From Chrysogorgia sp. JL179-B06 (Eukaryota > Cnidaria > Anthozoa > Scleralcyonacea > Chrysogorgiidae), in assembly GCA_035772405.1 (NCBI GenBank), contig JAYKKM010000048.1, positions 723,501 to 787,500 on the forward strand: 64,000 nt of DNA. The letters run 5' to 3'. A program made the position numbers and the translations under genes. The notes beneath the pieces are model-generated. The model was not told the origin of the DNA and ran no database searches. It saw only the letters and a list, made by a program, of their open reading frames with translations. Below, piece after piece: positions 51,101 to 64,000 of the stretch. Position 1 is the first letter of the stretch; every line of letters starts with the position of its first letter.

Positions 51101-53402
51101 TACACTAAGATTCTTTCTTCTGGAATATGAGTTAAAGGGTTGTGCTTCTAAAATCAACCTCCCTCCAGGTTGTAACATCAAGAACATTCTCTTGAATGTC
51201 CTCTTGAGCGTCGCATCACCCCAGTTTAAATGAATCCACTTTGTTAGGCTTAGACAAAGTATCACATGATATGTTGGCTTTTGTTTAGCCAATGCACTGT
51301 CATTTTGGAGGACAAAATTTTCCTAGAAAACAACAACAGATTAATGGCTGAATCGCATGAATTGAGTAGGGTACAGCAGAGTAGAGTAATATAATAAATA
51401 ATAAATATAATAGGCTCTTATGCTAAGTCAAATCCATACATACAAAAATTGATAAAATAATTTAAAAAATAAACTAAAAAAATAAACTAGACATTGAAGA
51501 CATAAAGTAGACAAAGTAGAGTGGGATAGAGTAGAGTGAGGTAGACTGGGGAAGAGTAGAGTGGGGAAGAGTAGAGTGGGGTAGAGTAGAGTGGGGTAGG
51601 GTAGAGTGGGGTAGGGTGGGATAGGGTAGAGTGGGGCAGATTAGAGAAAAGTAGAACAGTGTAGAGTAGAGTTGGGGTAGATTAGGGAAGAATAGAGTGG
51701 GGTAGAGTGAGGGTAGATTAGAGAAAAGTAGATTGGGTAGGGTAGAGTGGGGTAGATTAGAGAAGAGGGGGGTATGTAGGATAGAACAGGGTAGGGTAGA
51801 GTGGGGTTATGCAGTAAGGTAGAGCAGAGCAGGACAGAAAAGAGCAGAGTGGAATAGAGATGAATAGCGTACAGTAGATCATGTTTCAGTAAAGTGGATA
51901 GAGTGGAGAAGAGTAGGGTAGTGTGCAGGTTAGGAGTAGGGTAGGGTGGAGAAGAGTAGGGAACTAGTGGAGTGGGGATTAAGAGTAGAGTACAGTACTG
52001 TACTAGTCAGCTATTAGTGAATAGAGCAAAGTGAGTGGAATAGCAAAGTAGAGGGATAGAATGGAGTGGAATACAGTATAGTGGATTTGAGTGGATTAAT
52101 GTGGAATGCATTAAAGTGCTATGTAAAGTGAAATAAACAATAGCTAACCTCTTTAAATTTCACATTATTCGGGAAGGTGCTCTCATCTTGTGTTGTGCAT
52201 CCAGAAGAGATAATAGGACCACGACAAACCACAAAAGACATTGGGAAGTCAGTTGCAGACAGGGATGACGACTTTTTACTCAAATTCTGTTGAATACAGC
52301 ATCTCAAATACTTATTTGCAGCTCTTATTAGGCCACCATCAATGTCAATACCCACAACTTGTCTAGGACCAAAATCCTGGGCAACTTGTAATGTCACATT
52401 GCCTATATTACATCCAATATCCAAAACCATCTTATCTTTGAACCATTCGGGCCGAAAAAATTTAAGTCGAGGGTCTTCAAGACTGTGTGGATTACGATAG
52501 CCATAGTAACGGTTATAATTTCCATAAAGAAATTTCTTTTTGACTTTTTGTTTACTTGGGACTGTTTTTGGTGGAATTTTACTGAGTGTTTCTGGTTTTA
52601 CACTCTCTTTGGATGATATTGTTGAGGTACTTTTCACATCATTATCAATCAACTTCTCTTCGTCTTTTTCCTCTGTTTTTATTCTTTCAGTATCTATCTT
52701 TTGCTCCAACTCCACAGTAACTTCAGCTTTTTCTTTCTCTGGTATTGCATCCGTTGTATTACATAATTCACTCTTTCTTGCATTATTTTCTTTGCCATTC
52801 CCTTTCACTCCTCCCTTGCTTTTAACTTCTTTCCCCACTTTTTCGTCCTTAACTTTCTGACGAACCTTCTTCCTCTTAACTTTTGGTGACAAAACATCTG
52901 CGATACCCTTCTTTTTATCATCTTGTTTTCCCTCATTATCTCCATCCACTTTGTCATTATTCCTTTTCCGTTTTCGCTTTTTCCTCAACGATGTCGTAAC
53001 CACAATCCCTTTCACATCTTGATAAAGAGCACACTTCAAATTCAATGGATCTGTTACATCAAACGGCTGCACAAAAATCTGCGGCGAAGTCTCTTTTGCA
53101 CGGTCGAGATACGGTGAACACTGAGGGGTCACCTCCGAGGGGTCCCTGTCAATCAGGCTGTTCAGGTTTAGGGGGTCACTGCTGTCGCCGCCCAACCTAA
53201 AATGCAACCTGGAACCTGTTTTACCAGATTTCTGTCTGGCTTTCGGAACTTGTTTATCCGGTTCTTTCAGGTTGAGACGGAATTTGGGGAAAACCGACGA
53301 CTTGTGAGGGCGTTTTCCCCCGACCGGACTTCGGAACTTCTTCTTGTTGCTCTGCGGGCGAGTTTTGATGCTGTTATGATCCATGGCGCTCCAAGATGTC
53401 AT
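48176..53402 (-). CDS. MEPCE: 7SK snRNA methylphosphate capping enzyme (Bin3/MEPCE)
   Basis: MEPCE/Bin3 uses S-adenosylmethionine to methylate the 5' gamma-phosphate of 7SK RNA and stays bound in the 7SK snRNP that controls P-TEFb. Minus-strand exons 53402-52149, 51322-51104, 49554-49428 and 48291-48176 give 571 aa (human about 690). The N-terminal half is Lys/Glu-rich and unstructured. The Bin3 domain starts near residue 290 (YGNYNRYYGYRNP), has SAM motif I VLDIGCNIGN and GIDIDGGLIRAANKYL, then, across exons 2-4, LCLSLTKWIHLNWGD, LQPGGRLILEAQPF, VGFASYEAL and GFQRPLYLF. All core motifs are present, so it should be active. A second ATG, 18 bases later (53384), has a better start context (GCGCCATGG) and may be the true start. 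A 12-kb-style repeat load fills intron 2. Confidence 0.95.
48640..48730. repeat. 90-bp hairpin (ATTCGCGGCCGATG arms)
   Basis: Arms of about 36 bp (AATATTCGCGGCCGATGTTT..ATGGCAGTTACAA) are almost perfect complements around a 17-base loop. It abuts a family B element at 48727. MEPCE intron 3 begins just upstream of it, and the hairpin is inside that intron. Confidence 0.75.
48727..49181. mobile_element. Family B MITE, AGGACATTGGC subfamily
   Basis: TTAA at 48727-48730 and 49178-49181; right end TTGTTGCCAATGTCCT, left end mutated (ATGGCGGCATCGGCAAC). Nearly identical inside to 40847-41284. MEPCE intron 3. Confidence 0.8.
49195..49390. mobile_element. Family G foldback element
   Basis: AAAAAGGTTGGTGTATTGCC..GTCTAACGTTTCGAGCG and the inverse, then TTTGTATTTCTACACTGCTT..ACGCAGCACA. 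Its end lies about 38 bp from the donor of MEPCE exon 3 (exon end 49428). Confidence 0.8.
50206..50703. mobile_element. Long-arm MITE in MEPCE intron 2
   Basis: TCTGAGCAGTACTGTAGTGT..ACACCAGCGACAAATATGAA starts the left arm; the right arm is its inverse over about 85 bp, up to TAACTCAGACTAGGAAAC. The centre repeats CGCGACATGTCCCCG in both directions. The right arm has a short extra TGTACACTG duplication. Confidence 0.85.
51500..52060. repeat. Degenerate GTAGAGTGGG minisatellite
   Basis: More than 500 bp of imperfect 10-bp units (GTAGAGTGGG, GAAGAGTAGA). It fills most of MEPCE intron 1 and reads purine-rich on the plus strand, pyrimidine-rich in the transcribed RNA. Confidence 0.9.
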
Positions 53403-54746
53403 AAATTATTCATTAACTAAGTGAGAAGTTAAGAACAGACTGAAATTAGCGAACTGAAACGCAGAAATAATGAAGACTTTTAATGATCTTCATCCTTTCT
53501 GATAACTAAAGTGTATAAAAAGCGGGCTTTTGTTGATATTATAGCGACCAACGGGCCACGCTAGCGGTCTGCGACACGAAATATAGGCGCCTTGGGAATT
53601 GCAGAGAAAATTATTATATTCAGTTTGCCGCGTGTAGCTAGTTTTCCAAGGATAAATATCCCCCTGATTACAGCCTCTAAAGACAAAAATTAAGGCCCTA
53701 CCTTTGATTTACTCTTTTCTGTAGTCTATGCCTTTCTCTCGCTTTCTTCTGTTTGGGTTTTCAAAATATTTCAGAAATGTACGTCGCTCAGACGTCTCTC
53801 CGGGGTTCCTTGAGGGATACGAGGGATAATGGGATCCAAACTAGATATGGCACCGTTATTCCTCGGTTTCCCTATGTTTCTCCAAATGGGCTATTCCAAT
53901 TTTTATTTGCACCTCCCCCCCTGTTGAGGAACCCACTCTCCCTTGAGAATAATAATAATAACAATTATTATTATTATAATTTTATTGGATAACAATTCTT
54001 GCCGTGAAAAAGACAACAACAAGAGATCCAAAAGGGAAAACGCGAATTTCCAGAGTTCCAGTAAACCGTATCCTTATCCAACGTTCCTCAACAGGGGGGT
54101 GCGGATAAAATTTGGAATAGCCGACACGTGCATTTTTATATGGATAACCGCTGGTCAGAATATGAAAGACTTGTTTGTTTCCAATAAATCTGTTTTTCGA
54201 AGATGAATACATGTTTAAATCAACAATTTCCCCGTTGGAAAAAAGAAGCTTTAGCCGAAATCTCTCAGGTTTAGCACTATGTCTATGGAAAAGATATAAT
54301 CAAACGCTTAAAACCATAGCTTTGCCGTACGATTTTTATTCTGAAAAATAAAGTACTTGGAGTAGCAAATATTCTGGTAATTATCTCACCACACAAAGCC
54401 CACTGTCCTCTCCTCTCGTGATCTTTGAAAAAACATTGAATATATAATATAAAACTTAAACAATTTGTATTTTTTTTCTTACAATATTTGCCTTCTAATA
54501 CCCATAATGGGTAGAATAATGGTTGTTTGTATTATATAAGAATGTCAACAATCCTAATGGCTAATGTATCTTCTTTTTAATTTTTATTCTAAAGATACGT
54601 GGCGCTGACAGTTTTGAAGATGCAAAAATGCCGTAAAGAAATCAGATAAATAAATTCATTCATTAATCAGTGGAGAAATAAAGAGCTTATTAATCACATT
54701 GATCAACAAGAAATCCTTTGTTGCTTTAAAACAAATATTACATGAG
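53403..54746. promoter_or_regulatory. Divergent 5' region of MEPCE and SLC35E2
   Basis: The two start codons diverge, 1.3 kb apart. A higher-GC stretch at 53540-53600 nearest MEPCE and a TTTGATTTACTC-containing AT-rich part nearest SLC35E2 are seen. One foldback element (53889-54122) lies between. No specific promoter element is proposed. Confidence 0.4.
53889..54122. repeat. Foldback element with (AAT)n centre
   Basis: GGCTATTCCAATTTTTATTT..CCCCCCTGTTGAGGAAC is mirrored by GTTCCTCAACAGGGGGG..AAATTTGGAATAGCC; the centre has AATAATAATAACAATTATTA. Confidence 0.8.
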
Positions 54747-58689
<3,943 letters not shown>

Positions 58690-59663
58690 TAAAAAATGAT
58701 CATAATTAAATTCAAATCAATGAAATTATAAATGGAAATTATGTCATTAAAGCTATATTTTATATTTAATATACAAGATAATAAGTTGTAAATAAAAGAC
58801 TGGATTATAAAACACTTTTGTGCTGGGCTTTGGTGTATGCCTGTTGGGTTTACCCACGATGCAGATATTTTTTTGGGAGCACTTTTCATGCGAAGCCATC
58901 TGTTTGGCTAACCCCCTCCCCCGTAGATGGTCATACCTGAAATTTTTTGAGCAGTTTAACCAGGGTTGCCGAGAGACAGGACAGGCCCGGAGGCATGTAC
59001 TCTTGTGGGTCCCTAAATGCCTTAGATGTCGGAGGTAGTTTGAAACACGATATAAACACGATATCGTGTTTCAAAAGGCCGGATGCGACGCAGGCTATTC
59101 GTCTGCTGTCAGTCAATTTGGGATGCGAGATTACGAGGGGAAACTTTCAATAAACACAGATGTTCTTGTAGTACTTTCTAGTGTTTTTATTGATGTTTTA
59201 TTGAGTTCGTATCTCCAAAATGTTTTTTTAGACTAAAGACCTGTCATTCAACAAATATTACAAGACAAGTACATAAAAACATGCGAATTATTTGTACATA
59301 AGTGGCATCGAAAATATTAATAGAAACACAAAACATATCCTGTGTGAATTTTTGGCAGCATTACTATTGGGGAGGGGGCTAAAGCCCCCCCAACCCCCCC
59401 TCTTCCGCTGCTCTGCCCTAGTTGTCTAGATTCTTGGGAAAGCCCTGAAGATCAATCGAAATCTTTGTTCCCATACACGATAAACATTTTATGCAAATTA
59501 GATTATTCGCTGAAACAAAAGGATTACTCCGCAAGAAATAAAGTAATTAAATATGCACATATTAATATTATTTTGGGAAGGCCCTCCCACTATTATTACC
59601 TTTTCTGACACTTGCAACAAAATGATCCCAACAAGTTAACAAAAGCATTTTTTCGTGCAGACT
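58690..59663. other. Intergenic region between SLC35E2 and DIPK1
   Basis: After the SLC35E2 poly(A) signal the DNA shows a perfect AAACACGATATCGTGTTT palindrome (59057-59074) and otherwise unassigned sequence. The DIPK1 promoter should be here by position. Confidence 0.4.
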
Positions 59664-61932
59664 ATGAGGTTTTCTCGATGTCTCTATGTTTTGCCAGTCC
59701 TTATAATTTTCATTTGGATAATAGGATTATCGTATGATATGTACACGAAATGCGAGACCACATTTATTCAACAAACGGTGGGTATTAAAGTCTGAAAGTT
59801 CAGCTAATAAAATCTTAGAAACATGCATGTTTCCACAAATTATTCTTATTAAGTTGCTCTGCAAAAGGCACTATGTATATAGCGTACTGTATTGTATAAT
59901 ATAATGGAACTGTATATAGTGTACTGTATATAGAGTGTACAGTGTACTGTACTGTACTGTATAGAGTGTATTGTATAACAATATCATGATTCCTGAACTG
60001 TATATATAAGTGATATAGCATACTGTATATTGAGTAATATAGCATACTGTATATTGAGTACTGTATATAATAAATGTACATTATATACAGTACATACACA
60101 ATACACTCTATACAGTACTCAATATAGAGTATACTATATAGTGTATTATATAGTATAGAGTGTACTGTATAGGTTGTGCTGTATAGGTTGTACTGTATAG
60201 GTTGTATTGTATATAATGTACTGTTATAATGAACTGTATAGATTTTTTATATGAGTATATACTATATTATATTTTCTGTATACTGTAAATTTATGGTATA
60301 TATATACTATTATATATTATAATGTAATGTACAATGTATAGTGTGTTGTATATAATGTACTGATAATGTACTGTGTATAATGTATAGTTAATGTTCTGTA
60401 TATAGTGTACAGTACACTCTGTCAAAAGCCTTGCCATTATTATATTGAGATATGAAGTCTGAATTCTAACTGGAAATTTAAAATAATTAAAAGAAAAACA
60501 TATGTATATTTTGTCTCATCACTGTTAATATTATATCAGGTATCCTCTCACCAAATTCCTTCAATTTCCAGTTAGGCAGCACACTTCCTTGCAATTAGTA
60601 ATTTCTAGTTTAGACCTCATATTTGTCCAACTTTATAGTCGGATACAGCACTGCATTTGACTTGATATTCTGTTTCAAGTATCTATCTCAATGTGACTAA
60701 CTTTGTGTGTTCTCGTTTCTTAGTGTGAACATTATTTGAAAAGCAACAGTAGTTACAACAAGTTCTGTGAGACAATATGTGTCAAAAAAGATTTTATGAT
60801 TGAGAACTGTTTATTTGCCAACACAGTACAAAAAGGTGCATTTCTAGTCACAATTGAAGGCAAAAATGCTGTTCTAAAAGTTGACAAACTATGGCTTGAG
60901 AACATGAATAACGCTAAAAGGATATTCCCAAACCAAACAAGTGTCTTCGATAACTACTTCAAACAAATAGTTTATAAATACCTTGGATATAACTGTCCTA
61001 ATTGTGAGAAATTAATATCTAAGTTACTGAGCATGGCTGATACAGATGGCGATGGATTGGTTACTACACATGAAGCGATAACCTTTGGGTCACTTCTTTC
61101 AAGCCGTGAAATATTTATGCTCGCAGCAAGAAATGAGAGCAATTCAGCTGTCACTTTTTATGGCTATTGTGGTGGAATGTATTTGGTGGAAAGAGTTTCC
61201 ATAGCACATTCAAAGCTTATTGAAACATTTGCTGCATTTACAGAACTTTGGACCTTCCCTGACTTTCTGGAAGAGCTAGAAGAATACCTAAAAAAATTCC
61301 TATCATCTCACCCGGCTATATTAGAATGTTATGAATCGGTGTACATTTTTTACATGAAACTTAGAGGAGAAAGTGGGCCTACACTTGAGGAAAGACTAGA
61401 TTTTGTCATTGGAATGGTTGAATTTGTGTACGATCTTGTATCATTTGACTACGGTGAACTTCATTCATGTGACCTACATCTTGATAATTTTGGATTTAGT
61501 GACTTATCAAATTTTTCTGTAGTCAAACAGACAGATTTTGATGAAGTGTTTGCAGTAGCTGAAGTTATTCGTGGAGCTAAAGAGAAACAATGTAAAACAA
61601 ACACAGATTGTTCAGGAGTTTATGAAGTTGATGTACGTCACAATGAGTGTTCCTCTTTCTGCCAAGACAATGGTTTTTGCAGCAAGATTATGAAAAAAGA
61701 CAATCTTGCCTTTTTGTGTGAAACAATGTTCGTTGATGTTTTTTTCAACTATATCACATTAGCACTTTCTGACCAAGAACTTCCTAAAGAGGCTGAACAA
61801 TTGATTTTTGAAATATTAACAGAGTGTGCAGAGAGACCAGTTTTGAACTCTAGTGTTGAATACTTACTGTTCATTAAGGAGGTGGCTAATAAATTCAGAC
61901 AACTAAAACAGTTGATTAAAATACACAGTTAA
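59664..61932 (+). CDS. DIPK1: Divergent protein kinase domain 1 (DIPK1 / FAM69) protein
   Basis: DIPK1/FAM69 proteins are Cys-rich kinase-like type II membrane proteins of the ER. Exon 1 (59664-59777) gives a basic start and a signal anchor (VLPVLIIFIWIIGLSY); exon 2 (60724-61932) gives the lumenal part; together 440 aa, the usual family length. The CETT...CEHY, FCETICVKK region is the Cys-rich start. GKNAVLKVDK holds the likely ATP-binding Lys. An EF-hand, DTDGDGLVTTHE, at about residues 143-154 is inserted in the N-lobe, as in the family. CDLHLDNFGF (about 284) replaces the HRD loop and TDFDEVF (about 309) takes the DFG place. A Cys cluster (C..NTDCSGVYEVD, ECSSFC, GFC) and an all-helical end follow. 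Activity cannot be judged. It is a single gene on this strand with an AT-rich repeat filling the intron. Confidence 0.93.
59870..60425. repeat. AT-rich TACTGTATA/TATAGTGTA repeat
   Basis: About 550 bp of degenerate TGTACTGTATATAGAG units in both orientations, in DIPK1 intron 1. Many parts are self-complementary (TATACAGTACA...TGTACTGTATA). Confidence 0.9.
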
Positions 61933-61961
61933 AACTACTTTACCCTTGGTTAACCATTGAT

Positions 61962-62215
61962 ATTAGTCTAGTCTAGTCTACTCTAGTCTAGTCTTAGGTC
62001 TATAGTCTAGTCTTAGGTCTAGTCTTAGGTCTAGTCTTAGGTCTAGCCTTAGGTCTAGCCTTAGGTCTAGTCTAGTCTTAGGTCTAGTCTAGTCTTAGGT
62101 CTAGTCTAGTCTTAGGTCTAGTCTTAGGTCTAGTCTAGCCTTAGGTCTAGTCTGGTCTTAGGTCTAGTCTAGTCTTAGGTCAAGTCTAGTATTCTTAGGT
62201 CTAGTCTTAGGTCTA
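61962..62215. repeat. TCTAGTCTTAGG minisatellite
   Basis: Mixed 5-, 12- and 17-bp units of CTAGT, TCTTAGGTCTAG and TCTAGTC. It begins about 30 bp after the DIPK1 stop, so it is likely in the 3' UTR. AATAAA at 62260 follows it. Confidence 0.92.
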
Positions 62216-62400
62216 TTTATGCACCTCTGTTAGCTTAAAAAAGTGCATTGACCAAGACAATAAATGTTAATTAAATACAATGGTAGCTTGTAAAAATATT
62301 TTATTGAGGAATCTGTGCATCAACTATGAGTAAATTAATCAGCAGCATTTATCAAGGCCTAGAAATATCACTGTCATATCACAGACTATAAGAAGAAATA

Positions 62401-62536
62401 TGAAAGGTGCTAAGTTCTCAAAAGAACTGGATATAATATGAAAAGGAGAAATAGTCTATGAAAATACGCAAGTACAGTACTCTTACATAAAGATTTTTCA
62501 AGCTATTGAAGTTATTTCTCTTTTTCATATTATATG
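62401..62536. mobile_element. Family A foldback, short copy
   Basis: GATATAATATGAAAAGGAGA..AATAGTC at the left and ATTTCTCTTTTTCATATTATA at the right, with a short AAGTACAGTACTCTTAC centre. Confidence 0.75.
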
Positions 62537-62685
62537 GATATAATTAATTTCATTGAGGATTCACAACAAAATCTGTTTACTTCATTCACAGTACCATTAT
62601 TGTTTGCTTATTAAAATATCCTGTGGTTTCTGTAATAAATATTACTTTTCAATTAACTTGATGCATTTGTTTTAATTTTGATTGT

Positions 62686-62991
62686 TTAAAGTGTCTATCT
62701 CACGTTTGGGGATTTTACATATTCGTAATATTTAGGTCTTGCTGAGGAAAATCATAATATATCTTGTCAGCCGAAAATTTCATCTTCATGGACTTTTTTT
62801 GCTGTTAAAGTTATCAGATGTAATGTCACAAAAAGAAAACTGGTTCTTGTGACATCACATCCGGTAACTTTGACAGCGAAAAACTCCATGAAGATGAAAT
62901 GTCTGGCTGATAAGATATATTATGATTTTGCTCAGGAAGACCCAAATATTACGAATATGTAAAATGCCCAAACGTGAGATAGACACTTTAA
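62686..62991. mobile_element. Family D MITE, complete, TTAA-flanked
   Basis: TTAA at 62686-62689 and 62988-62991; ends AGTGTCTATCTCACGTTTGG and the inverse. This is the best preserved D copy. Confidence 0.88.
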
Positions 62992-62993
62992 AA

Positions 62994-63176
62994 TAGACCT
63001 CTTTCATAATGGCACCCAAATTAAATATTATTTTATATTAATTTAAATTAGCCTTTCTGACCTCATTCGTGTGTCTGTAATTCCAAAGAATCTTTGCTTT
63101 GTAATGAGGCGAGAAAGGCTAATTTGCATGCATATAAAAGAATATTTAGACTGTCCGCCATTATGAAAGAGGTCTA
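62994..63176. mobile_element. 183-bp MITE with TA flanks
   Basis: TAGACCTCTTTCATAATGGC at the left and GCCATTATGAAAGAGGTCTA (one base different) at the right, with inner GAAAGGCTAATTT / AAATTAGCCTTTC arms. Tc1/mariner-like TA target. It lies only two bases after a family D element. Confidence 0.85.
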
Positions 63177-64000
63177 TATTCAAGTTATGTTGAGTTTTAC
63201 TTTTTTTATGAGAAGGTTGGACAGCTAATAATTTCTTAATTATAGTTCTTTAAAACAGTGGTGTGGATATACCCAAGCTTTACGTCATGGGCTTGACCCT
63301 AGAAAAGTTAGTCTCTGGTTGATCTAATAAACATTGCTGGCTAAAAGTCCTTTGTGGACTTAAACAATGAATCCCTTCATTTTGCAGATTAAAAATGTCT
63401 TTCCATTATTTCTATGTCCATTTGAATTAATTGAATAATGCCTTCCAAAAAGACAGACACATTCCCAAGATAATTACAGAAGTGGTATAGTTTGCATGTA
63501 TGGAACGCTGACGCAAATTGACGAGAACTTCGCGTAAGTTCCGAGGTCTTCCGATGTTAATACGAAGACTCGAAATCGCGTCAGTGTTTATGTCGAAGCA
63601 TACCGTATATACCCAACGATATTATGAATTTCCAACGATTACGCGATGATGGTACGAAGGCGTCAAAATGTGTGGCACAGATTTCATACGATACTTCGAG
63701 TCTTTCCAATGACTTCCGATGGTTGACCGACAATATCCGATGGTTGACCGACAATATCCGAGGATCAACGTACATGTATAGCCGCCACATCGTTATGGAT
63801 CCCACAGGTATAGATAGCACTTTCCACACAACATCAGCAACACGTACTTACGTGGAGTTTCTTCAAAGTGTCTGTCAAAAAATTCGTGTTTCCTCAGAAG
63901 AAAGCTTTCTCATAGAAATCCAAATTTTTATATTGTCTTGCAAGACCATTGCTGACGAGAAGATAAATAATGGAATGAATGAATCAGTGAATGAATGAAT
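63177..64000. other. Unassigned DNA to window end
   Basis: A frame of about 124 aa at 63624-63998 has no recognisable motif and contains a duplicated TGGTTGACCGACAATATCCG (63721-63761) and a terminal GAATGAAT microsatellite, so I do not call it a gene. AATACGAAGACTCG near 63560 is mirrored by GATACTTCGAGTCT near 63690. Confidence 0.4.

Noticed and set aside
63624..63998. 124-residue frame at the window end
   Set aside because: Internal duplication, microsatellite end, no recognisable motif; it may be the edge of a gene outside the window, but nothing supports it.

Overview
The window is animal nuclear DNA. Every recognisable gene is split by GT-AG introns, the gene set is metazoan (SPEN, polyhomeotic, MEPCE/Bin3, MLF, DIPK1/FAM69, SLC35E2, ribokinase), and the DNA between exons is AT-rich and packed with short inverted-repeat transposons, SINE and LINE relics and minisatellites. 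I take it to be a non-vertebrate animal. A cnidarian (anthozoan-like) origin is my guess from gene compactness and repeat style; no sequence here proves the phylum.

Layout. At 1-355 lies the last piece of a carbohydrate sulfotransferase gene (+). An MLF gene (-, 10597 to 2663, five exons) is followed by a complete SPEN/SHARP orthologue (-, 28340 to 13802, twelve exons solved, 1345 aa). Next is a three-exon ribokinase (-, 36031 to 29325) whose second intron holds a two-exon PD-(D/E)XK nuclease gene on the opposite strand (+, 30882-33220). Divergent from ribokinase is a small polyhomeotic-type Polycomb protein (+, 36667-45267). A four-exon MEPCE/Bin3 gene (-, 53402 to 48176) is divergent from a seven-exon SLC35E2-type transporter (+, 54747-58689). 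The last gene is a two-exon DIPK1/FAM69 secretory-pathway kinase-like protein (+, 59664-61932). From 61933 to the end I see only repeats and unassigned DNA.

For the multi-exon genes I placed exon borders by hand from splice sites, reading phase and family motifs. Summed coding lengths divide by three: SPEN 4038, MLF 765, ribokinase 996, nuclease 1017, polyhomeotic 828, MEPCE 1716, SLC35E2 1047, DIPK1 1323 nt. The last MLF exon and polyhomeotic exon 4 are the least certain.

The genes do not form a pathway. SPEN (transcriptional corepressor), polyhomeotic (Polycomb) and MEPCE (7SK RNA capping) all act on transcription, but nothing in the sequence shows that their proximity matters.

The repeats fall into clear groups: MITEs flanked by TTAA (piggyBac-like, several families, some caught inserted in other repeats with the empty site present elsewhere in the window), hAT-like elements with 8-bp duplications, Tigger/pogo-like elements with TA flanks, foldback elements carrying a recurrent CTGAYGA...GAAA core, a 5S-rRNA-headed SINE, tRNA-headed SINEs, and LINE reverse-transcriptase C-terminal relics. 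The most unusual gene-level observations are the nested antisense nuclease with an Asp/Gly repeat tail cut by one extra base, the minimal HD1-FCS-SAM polyhomeotic, the SRVEIPQ heptad array in SPEN, and transposon ends lying against splice sites of at least five exons.
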